From: Candidatus Heimdallarchaeota archaeon
GTDB lineage: Archaea > Asgardarchaeota > Heimdallarchaeia > Heimdallarchaeales > Heimdallarchaeaceae
Reading direction: 5' to 3'
Assembly (NCBI GenBank): GCA_019894795.1
Contig: JAGXNV010000006.1
Location: 1 to 33,314 of the forward strand
DNA: 33,314 bases
The number at the start of each line of letters is the position of its first letter. The first letter of the stretch is position 1. A program made the position numbers and the translations under genes. This document shows positions 26,341 through 33,314 of this stretch, in pieces. The notes under the pieces are model-generated. The model did not search any database and had not been told where the DNA came from. It was given only the letters and a program-made list of their open reading frames with translations.

Positions 26341-27153
26341 ATGAAGAAAATGCTCAAATCTCGCCGAGGAGTATCAAGTATTATATCGACATTAGTAATT
26401 TTTACAGTAATGGTCTCTGCCTTAGGTTTAGCTTTTTCTCAAATTATTCCATCTTTAGAAAGGTTTCAAACACAAAGTGACTTGACAGCAGCAACTAATA
26501 CGTTTTTAGCATTTGATTCAGAAATTAAAACTTTGATCAACACCCCTGATAATTCTTCAAGTGTAATAAGATACAATCTTGACACCGGTATTCTAGATTT
26601 GAAACAAAATAGAGAAATATCCCTGATGATAAACTCGGGAGGAGTTGCTCTATTGAATCGATCCTATTTTTCAGGAGAGATTGAATATAAAATTGAAGGA
26701 AATTTCGCAGGGTTAGGTGGAGCAATATACGACTTTGGCAGCCCACTACTACTTGTTTATTCGCTAAATAGAACAGCACAAATGATGAATATTGTTCATC
26801 AAACGTCCGATGGGTATAAATCTATTCAACTGTATTATAGTGTTTTTGTGAGCATTGAAAATACTAGTGAAACTGACGTAGAAGTTAATTTTATGATAAT
26901 ACATCTTAACACTTCAAAATCTACTGATGGGCAAGGAGAGTATTTTCCAATAATAAATACTCAAGATAAGATCCAGATAGTGAAACTAAGTCAAATTATA
27001 GAAAGTATATATCTAGGTGAGCAAAATGACGAGCTAACAGTAGAAGCTCAAACTACAGGTTTCTCACAGAATATTGCATATACATTGGCACCTCCTGTGT
27101 TCTCATTAACTGTTAATATCATACACATAAACATCGATTTTCGTACCGCATAA
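26341..27153 (+). CDS. Archaeal type IV pilin/archaellin-like secreted protein (track start 26323)
   Basis: MKKMLKSRRGVSSIISTLVIFTVMVSALGLAFSQI: basic segment, G, then hydrophobic class III signal-peptide-like helix. Confidence 0.8.
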   Translation: MKKMLKSRRGVSSIISTLVIFTVMVSALGLAFSQIIPSLERFQTQSDLTAATNTFLAFDSEIKTLINTPDNSSSVIRYNLDTGILDLKQNREISLMINSGGVALLNRSYFSGEIEYKIEGNFAGLGGAIYDFGSPLLLVYSLNRTAQMMNIVHQTSDGYKSIQLYYSVFVSIENTSETDVEVNFMIIHLNTSKSTDGQGEYFPIINTQDKIQIVKLSQIIESIYLGEQNDELTVEAQTTGFSQNIAYTLAPPVFSLTVNIIHINIDFRTA

Positions 27154-27387
27154 GTTAGAGTCAGTGTTTCTATATACGACACAAAAGAATATAATAGAGA
27201 GAGAGTATGTCTAACTAGCGAAGTTTTCTCGTGTGGGGTTGGACTTATTGGTGTAAGACCCTTGAATGATAATCTCACTTCGAAACTTCGCTACCCTATT
27301 TTTTACTATTATACTCTACTCTGTAAAAACTTAGGAACAATAATACAAATAAATACTTATTATCACTTAATAGCTGGTAGGATTAAG

Positions 27388-28239
27388 ATGAATCAAATCG
27401 TTCGCTTCGCTAATGTATCAAAAAAATTTCAATTATTCTGGGAGGAATTAGTTATACTTAAGGAAGTAAACTTAGAAATAGAGAGAGATGAATTGGTATT
27501 ATTATATGGTCCAAGCGGAAGTGGGAAAACAACACTATTGAACCTTTTAACTGGTCTTTTACACCCCAATGAGGGAGAAATAGAAGTAGCTGGATTGTAC
27601 ATAGATTTAATCGCAGACAGAGAAAAAGCTGATTTTCGCTCAAACTACCTAGGAATCGTTTTTCAAGAAAATAATCTAGTGTCCACACTTACTGTAACAG
27701 AAAATATAATTCTCTTCCAAGAGTTATGTGGTTTTGATGGAGAGGAGGAAGAAAGAGAAAGCAAGATAAACAAATTGCTAAAGAGATTGAAGATAGATAA
27801 CAGAAAGGATAGTTTCCCAGCGCAGTTAAGCGGGGGAGAAAAGAAACGTGTTGCCATAGCAAGAGCATTGTCCAATAACCCGTATATCCTAATTTTAGAT
27901 GAACCTACAGGTAATTTAGATCGTGAATCAGCTGATATGCTGTGTAATCTAATTCAAGAAATATTCATAACAACAGACATTACAATCATTATTTCGTCGC
28001 ATGATCCTAAAATGAAGGAAATAGCATCGACAGTATATCATGTAGGAGCACAATCTGTAACACTTGAAGAAGAACATCCTGACAGGAGAAAGAAGCAAGA
28101 CACCAAATATAGATCAATTAGTTCTAAGGAGATGCAAATCGAAGAACCTGAACTTAATGATGATTATACAGAACATGAAATAATGAATATGACAGAGGAA
28201 GAAATCGACTTCATGGAAGGAGAAGAACAGGAAAATTAG
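27388..28239 (+). CDS. ABC transporter ATP-binding protein (LolD/MacB-like); track start 27262
   Basis: GPSGSGKTT Walker A, LSGGEKKRVAIARAL signature, ILDEPTGNLD Walker B. Confidence 0.93.
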   Translation: MNQIVRFANVSKKFQLFWEELVILKEVNLEIERDELVLLYGPSGSGKTTLLNLLTGLLHPNEGEIEVAGLYIDLIADREKADFRSNYLGIVFQENNLVSTLTVTENIILFQELCGFDGEEEERESKINKLLKRLKIDNRKDSFPAQLSGGEKKRVAIARALSNNPYILILDEPTGNLDRESADMLCNLIQEIFITTDITIIISSHDPKMKEIASTVYHVGAQSVTLEEEHPDRRKKQDTKYRSISSKEMQIEEPELNDDYTEHEIMNMTEEEIDFMEGEEQEN

Positions 28240-28258
28240 ATAGGTTAGTGGTATAGAG

Positions 28259-30070
28259 ATGATAGGACAACTGAAATTTGCTTGGATTGATTTCAAGAGA
28301 TCTTTTCTTAGTTCATTATTCACCTTCATTAGCCAGATAATAACCTACTCAGCAATTACAATCAGCATAGGTTTATTCTCACTAATGAAAGCTAATCTCC
28401 AAATGTCGCTGGATTATGTTTATTACAGTTCTTACACACTAATTACAATATTTTTCATTGTGGTTTGTATAATAATTGGAGTAATTGTAACTAGAAGGTC
28501 AATAGATCTTAAGTTTCAAAGTCAAAAAGATGATATCGCTGTGATGAAAAATGTGGGAGGAAAAAGTAGGTGGATATACAGTTATTTTCTCTTCAATCAG
28601 ATTTTGACAGCAACGATAATGTTGGTTCTAGGAATGATTATAGGATTAATTGTTCTAGTTATAACAGGTGTTTCGTTTGGGTTCGGGAGCATATTTAACT
28701 ATGTAGGGTTTCTCCCAATACTAGGAGGAAACTTAGTAATATTGGTTTTTTCTTACATTAAAGCGCATTATACAATATTGAAATTCATAAGCGAAAAGGA
28801 TTTTGAGATATCTTCAAGTAGTTTAAGTAATTACAAAAGCATCTTTGAATTTGACGCTTTAATAAACAAATTCAATTCATCAGTAAAATTAGGGGTGAAA
28901 AATTTCTTAAGATCAGGAAAAATTCTAACAAGTTTGTTATTTAGTTTCTTTCTGATATTTTCTTCAATTTCCTTTGTATTGGGACCATTGACAGTTGCTG
29001 AAACACATACAGCAAATCTTGATAATAGATTTGGAAACTATACTTATGCTATAGGTTCGCCTGAAGTTATAAGCTTCTTTAATCAAAGTTTACCGGTTCA
29101 AGAGTATAGTAATAGTTCCTATACAGGATTAGGGAATGATCTTACTTACTTCTATGAAACCTCACTATCATCACAATTGCTAACAGAATTACAAGAGACA
29201 GGAGTCGATTATCACAAGTATTTCATTTCAAAACTGCAGATACAAGAACTCTCAGGGCATGATATAGTGAATGAGGTTTACATGCCTATAGGTCAAAATC
29301 GCAAAGTATATGCTACTATAATAGGATATGAAGATATTAATTTCGAAGAAAATGAATATATAGCAGGAACCAACCCAAGACTTTCTAAAAATGAAGTTTT
29401 AATTGGTGATACCTTGGAAGCTAAGTTTTTTGAGAATAGCACACTTCAAAAATTGAAACTTCATGATGATTCAAATGATTACCAAATTAGTGGAGCAGTA
29501 ATAGATAGTTTTGCTGCAGGATACAGTGTCTATTGTCCATTGAATAAATTAATCTCAGATGGAGTTTCTAATGGTACTAATTTACTAATGTTAGAAAACT
29601 TAGATGGAGCAGTTTATGATGAAATAAGTGAGATTCTTGAAGGATATGGATATCAAATAGTAGATATAAAAAGTATGATCGAACAAAATCTATCAAATTA
29701 TAACAGTTTTACTACTATGTTTAAAGTGCTCGGAGGGATATTGTTCGCAATCTTTTCATTCCAGGTAATAGTATATTCATTCCTGTATTTCCTAACATAT
29801 CGAAAGGACTTCGAACTACTTTATCGGCTAGGAATAAAAAAGAGAAGCATATATGGATCAGTTATTACGGCAATCCTTCTACAAATTATTCCAGGTATAG
29901 CATTAGGAAGCTATTTCGGAGCAATAATAGGAAGATATTTTCTTGTACCGTACGCAGTATTATCAAACTTTGCAGTAATAATTATATCAGTAATAGTAGG
30001 ATTCATACTAATAGCAACAACTACTTCAATCTATGCAAGTAGAAAAGGGTTGGAAAAAGTGATAACATAG
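28259..30070 (+). CDS. FtsX-like/MacB-type ABC transporter permease
   Basis: 603 aa; N-terminal and C-terminal TM clusters, large extracytoplasmic domain; 20 nt after the ATPase. Confidence 0.88.
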   Translation: MIGQLKFAWIDFKRSFLSSLFTFISQIITYSAITISIGLFSLMKANLQMSLDYVYYSSYTLITIFFIVVCIIIGVIVTRRSIDLKFQSQKDDIAVMKNVGGKSRWIYSYFLFNQILTATIMLVLGMIIGLIVLVITGVSFGFGSIFNYVGFLPILGGNLVILVFSYIKAHYTILKFISEKDFEISSSSLSNYKSIFEFDALINKFNSSVKLGVKNFLRSGKILTSLLFSFFLIFSSISFVLGPLTVAETHTANLDNRFGNYTYAIGSPEVISFFNQSLPVQEYSNSSYTGLGNDLTYFYETSLSSQLLTELQETGVDYHKYFISKLQIQELSGHDIVNEVYMPIGQNRKVYATIIGYEDINFEENEYIAGTNPRLSKNEVLIGDTLEAKFFENSTLQKLKLHDDSNDYQISGAVIDSFAAGYSVYCPLNKLISDGVSNGTNLLMLENLDGAVYDEISEILEGYGYQIVDIKSMIEQNLSNYNSFTTMFKVLGGILFAIFSFQVIVYSFLYFLTYRKDFELLYRLGIKKRSIYGSVITAILLQIIPGIALGSYFGAIIGRYFLVPYAVLSNFAVIIISVIVGFILIATTTSIYASRKGLEKVIT

Positions 30071-30208
30071 TTCATTAGGTCTTTAGAACAAAGTAATTTT
30101 ACTGAAACTTCTGCAATCTAAACTCGTTATTTTCATTAGTGTCTTCTTTTTCTTTTGAGGTTTAATATTCTCCTTACATATGAATATAAACAATTCAAGT
30201 GATGCAAT

Positions 30209-30274
30209 ATGAAACAATGTTATGATCCTGAACCTGGTGACGATGATATTGGCCCTCCTCTATGGTGGCCATAG
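30209..30274 (+). CDS. Short acidic peptide MKQCYDPEPGDDDIGPPLWWP (EP type, convergent to R6)
   Basis: Intact 21-codon ORF; family motif; GTGATG upstream. Confidence 0.8.
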   Translation: MKQCYDPEPGDDDIGPPLWWP

Positions 30275-30346
30275 ACAACTTTTTTTTCTTATTAAAAAAA
30301 CATAGATGAAAAACTACAAAGAAAATAAGAACTCCTCTCTCGAGCT

Positions 30347-31936
30347 CTATACTGTTTTTGTTAACTCCGTTTGCTGCAATTGCAAGTAATCCAGTAGTTT
30401 ATTTTCTAATCGGGAGAACCCATAAAGCCTGCATTTCTTAATGGCCATATATTGGAGAGCTGGACCAAGAGGATCTCCGCACTTATACGCCCCTACCTGG
30501 ATGAGCGCTTCCATAAAAACACGTAATTCCAAAACCTCTATTTGATTGAGACGATTCTCGTATTTTTGTAAGAGAGGGTAAATTTCTAAATGCCGCTGTT
30601 TTTTAAAAAGCTCTTGAGCTAGCAACAAATCAGAATATGCTTGCTCAATAAATGTACAGCCTTTCTTTTTAGACCCCTTGTTTAGTATTTTGAAGTAAGA
30701 ATCAATTTTCTTTTTATCATTGTCTTCCAATCTTTCTTTAGTATAGTCTATGATTTGTCGAATTCGTTGTAAACTAGCATTATCTGATAATGACAGTTTT
30801 TCTAGTTGTTTCTTATCTAATTCTGCATTAAGAATGAATTCACTTAGAAGCACAGAATCGTTGTAATTGTCTTCAATTCCTCGATGTATTTTCTCTATAA
30901 GAGATTGTACCTTGTCTGCATTAAAATCATATAGGCGAGAGTAAACATAAAATTTTATTAAATTTAATGTGTGAGGAACTTGCCTCTTGCTGTAGATATC
31001 CATGTTCTTAATAAAAAAATCATCTTCTAGCAAATCTTCTATTTTCTTAATATTTTCGTAAGATTGCTCAATTTTACCTTTTAAGGCTTGAACAATAGCC
31101 AAATGTGATAACAATCTAGCATAGTAATAGGAGTAATAACTACTCAGCTTCAGTTTTGAATTCATGAGCAGATAACATTCATTTAATAGATATTCTGATT
31201 GCCCCAAATTATGCACCAGTAATTGACCCACTCCAGCAAGATAATACGCTATGGCTTGAACATCTTCTGGTAAATGTGTAAAGAGATATTTGTTGTTGAA
31301 GAGCTGTTGAGAGGTCATTATTGCTTTTTCTTTATTTTGTGTTTGCTGATAGATTATACTTAAAATGCCTAAAGATTGTATTAAACTTCTATAATATCCT
31401 TCTTTAAAGAAATATTTTGAGCATTCTTCTAAAATTGGACCACTTTTGATACTATGATCTTCTAGCCAATATTCAATTGCTAATGAGTAGTTACAGATAT
31501 AATAGACATATTTTTCAGGATTAGAAGTCTTCCTTATGTGATTAATTGATTCCTCAAGCGCTTTTCTACTTTTTTCTTTATTGCCTTGTATTTTCTCAAT
31601 ATACCATTCAATATTGTAAGATAGAGCTAAACCCTCAGAATACTCAATTTCAATGGATAATTCTTTCATTTCTTGAACAATTTCAACCATTTCAGGAATT
31701 TTATCCAATAAATGTTCAATTTGAGAAATTTTGATTTCATAAATTTTTATTAAAGATTTTTTATCATTAAGCAATCTGCATTTTTCTACAGTTTTTTCTA
31801 ATAAGTTAAGATTGTTTATTTCATATTTTTTATTGGAGAATATAACTCTTATTTTATCAAGAAATCTCTCCAAATCCGCTCTTAATGTAATTTCATTTAA
31901 TTCTCTAATCAGTTCTTCCATGGAGTTAATCACCAA
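30347..31936 (-). CDS. TPR-like helical protein, paralog R6 (candidate peptide receptor)
   Basis: 529 aa; same family; central region closest to R2. Confidence 0.85.
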   Translation of the reverse strand: MVINSMEELIRELNEITLRADLERFLDKIRVIFSNKKYEINNLNLLEKTVEKCRLLNDKKSLIKIYEIKISQIEHLLDKIPEMVEIVQEMKELSIEIEYSEGLALSYNIEWYIEKIQGNKEKSRKALEESINHIRKTSNPEKYVYYICNYSLAIEYWLEDHSIKSGPILEECSKYFFKEGYYRSLIQSLGILSIIYQQTQNKEKAIMTSQQLFNNKYLFTHLPEDVQAIAYYLAGVGQLLVHNLGQSEYLLNECYLLMNSKLKLSSYYSYYYARLLSHLAIVQALKGKIEQSYENIKKIEDLLEDDFFIKNMDIYSKRQVPHTLNLIKFYVYSRLYDFNADKVQSLIEKIHRGIEDNYNDSVLLSEFILNAELDKKQLEKLSLSDNASLQRIRQIIDYTKERLEDNDKKKIDSYFKILNKGSKKKGCTFIEQAYSDLLLAQELFKKQRHLEIYPLLQKYENRLNQIEVLELRVFMEALIQVGAYKCGDPLGPALQYMAIKKCRLYGFSRLENKLLDYLQLQQTELTKTV

Positions 31937-32049
31937 AGGTGAAAAACATTATATTTAAACACTATAAACAATTCTATAATAATTGCATTTAAATTGCATG
32001 TGAACTCTAATTATACATATATAAAAATAAAAAATAAATAAAGGAATCC

Positions 32050-32115
32050 TTAAGGTCTCCATAAGGGGGGGCCAATATCATCGTCGCCGGGTTCAGGATC
32101 ATATTTAGTCTTCAT
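32050..32115 (-). CDS. Short acidic peptide MKTKYDPEPGDDDIGPPLWRP (R6 proximal, EP type; in-frame ATG also at 32121)
   Basis: Reverse-complement ORF of 21 codons; family motif. Confidence 0.8.
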   Translation of the reverse strand: MKTKYDPEPGDDDIGPPLWRP

Positions 32116-32200
32116 TGTCATCACTTGTTAAAGTCATACATATAGTATTAACAAGCTACTAAAAGACACAAGGAAAGAAGTTGACAGAATAATTGTATTT
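32116..32200 (-). promoter_or_regulatory. Diverged peptide leader/promoter, copy 7
   Basis: Reverse complement ctgtcaacttctttccttgtgtcttttagtagc...aagtgatgacaatg aligns to the other leaders. Confidence 0.6.
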
Positions 32201-32288
32201 GTAGAGAATTCTTAACAAACAGCTCAGAATATGCAAAATAATATATTTTATGAATAATTAGAAATGTAAAAAAATCAATCTAACACCA

Positions 32289-32330
32289 ATTTATGCTAGT
32301 AGAAAAGGGTTGGAAAAAGAAATTATATGA
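32289..32330 (+). pseudogene. 3' remnant of a second FtsX-like permease (..IYASRKGLEKEII*)
   Basis: Matches the permease end IYASRKGLEKVIT* (30028-30070) in protein and DNA. Confidence 0.65.
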
Positions 32331-32344
32331 TCTACGGTCTGAGC

Positions 32345-32647
32345 TCATGAAATGGGAACAAAATCCTTTGTTAGCATCTTGTTAATTTCTCTTTGAGGTA
32401 CCTCTTTACTTCTAAGACCCGCAACAAAGACATTAAGACAATCTTTACAATAGACTTTCTTGATTCTAGTATTATAGGTCAAGGGAGACATAAATTTACT
32501 CTTGCCACAGATCGAGCATCTATCTTGAATACCTGCTGTAATATCAGTTGTACAATCTTCGCAGTAATTAACCTTACCCTGGACAGGACGTCCGCATTTA
32601 GCACAAAAACGTACTCTAGTAACCATAATATCGAGATTTCCGGTCAT
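32345..32647 (-). CDS. Zinc-ribbon protein with several CxxC motifs
   Basis: 100 aa; CAKCGRP..YCEDC..CSICGKS..YCKDC. Confidence 0.8.
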   Translation of the reverse strand: MTGNLDIMVTRVRFCAKCGRPVQGKVNYCEDCTTDITAGIQDRCSICGKSKFMSPLTYNTRIKKVYCKDCLNVFVAGLRSKEVPQREINKMLTKDFVPIS

Positions 32648-33009
32648 TAAAAGATTTTAAACATTTGTATAGTTAAACAAAAGCTGACAAGTATACAGAC
32701 TCCCCTTTGTTTCAACTGGAAGTGGATAAAATTGTACATATTATACAAAAAAGTATACTATAGGTAAATTGTACATAGTCCCCCAACATAAGCAAAAGTT
32801 TAATTATATAAGTCTTTCTATATTTAATACAAAAAATAGTTATTTATATAGACAATAGTCTCCAATGGAACTGAAGGGGTGACTCTGAATTTAAGTCGGA
32901 AATACTTTGTTAATACGTAGCTTTTTATTGGTCTATACCTAGACAAACGTGATATCTACCTTTAAATACATATTTCAGAGTAAACTTAACAAGCAGCAAA
33001 GTGAGACTT

Positions 33010-33314
33010 ATGCCTAAAGAAGTTACGATTAAACTACCTGATGGAACGATCATAAGAATACCTTCAGGGGATACTGAGAGTTTAAAGACAACACTTGCTT
33101 TAGTTACAGGAAAAGAAGCTGCAGCAACTGAAGGAGAGCGAGAACCAATTAAAGTGAACTCTATTAACGAACTACTTGGTGGTTCAATCATTGAACGAGT
33201 TGCCAGTATTATTAGAAACCATTATCCTGAAAGTGATTGGTTTACTTCTAATGAAGTCTGTGAGTTGTATGAAGTTGTTTTCAGGGAAGGAATAAAGATG
33301 AGCACCGTAAGTAC
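33010..33314 (+). CDS. Uncharacterised protein, 3' truncated by window end (MPKEVTIKLPDGTIIRIPSGDTESLKTTL...)
   Basis: Open reading frame from ATG 33010 to window end. Confidence 0.6.
   Translation, partial: MPKEVTIKLPDGTIIRIPSGDTESLKTTLALVTGKEAAATEGEREPIKVNSINELLGGSIIERVASIIRNHYPESDWFTSNEVCELYEVVFREGIKMSTVS

Noticed and set aside
27216-27293. Possible tRNA gene
   Set aside because: Acceptor-like arms exist but no valid T-stem between TTCGAAA and the 3' arm and no clear anticodon arm.
5341-32200. Transposon origin of the repeated cassettes
   Set aside because: No transposase, terminal inverted repeats or target-site duplications identified; tandem duplication and recombination suffice.
32925-33191. 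Minus ORF 32925-33191
   Set aside because: Antisense to the plus-strand ORF starting at 33010, which has better composition and a clear ATG.

Overview
AT-rich, gene-dense window, almost certainly archaeal: TATA-box promoters with near-leaderless starts, a class III signal-peptide (pilin-like) protein, GTP-type PEPCK and a NosD-like beta-helix protein. An Asgard origin is possible but cannot be shown from sequence alone. Ordinary content: a large membrane protein cut by the left edge, a NosD-like protein, a DUF917 protein, a cupin, a molybdopterin oxidoreductase, inorganic pyrophosphatase, PEPCK, a pilin-like gene, a MacB/LolCDE-like ABC ATPase with FtsX-like permease, and a zinc-ribbon protein. 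The main observation is a repeated two-component cassette covering about 5.4-18.1 kb and 30.2-32.2 kb. Six paralogous ~530 aa TPR-like helical proteins each have, just upstream, one to three very short ORFs (21-23 aa) that are missing from the supplied ORF track. These encode a highly conserved acidic peptide family, consensus M(M)KTKYDP-E-D/P-GD-E/D-x-I-x-PPLW-x-P(N). I count 12 ORF-intact peptides and at least 4 decayed copies. Most of the promoter-proximal peptides sit behind a repeated ~95 bp leader, each receptor has its own TATA box, and each receptor gene ends in a conserved hairpin plus U-tract. The sequence type of the receptor-proximal peptide follows the subtype of the receptor's central region. 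The closest known architecture is peptide-pheromone/TPR-receptor signalling (RRNPP: Rap-Phr, AimP-AimR, Rgg-SHP), but here without an evident HTH or a secretion signal. I propose a multi-copy, diversifying peptide-TPR communication or regulatory system; function is inference.
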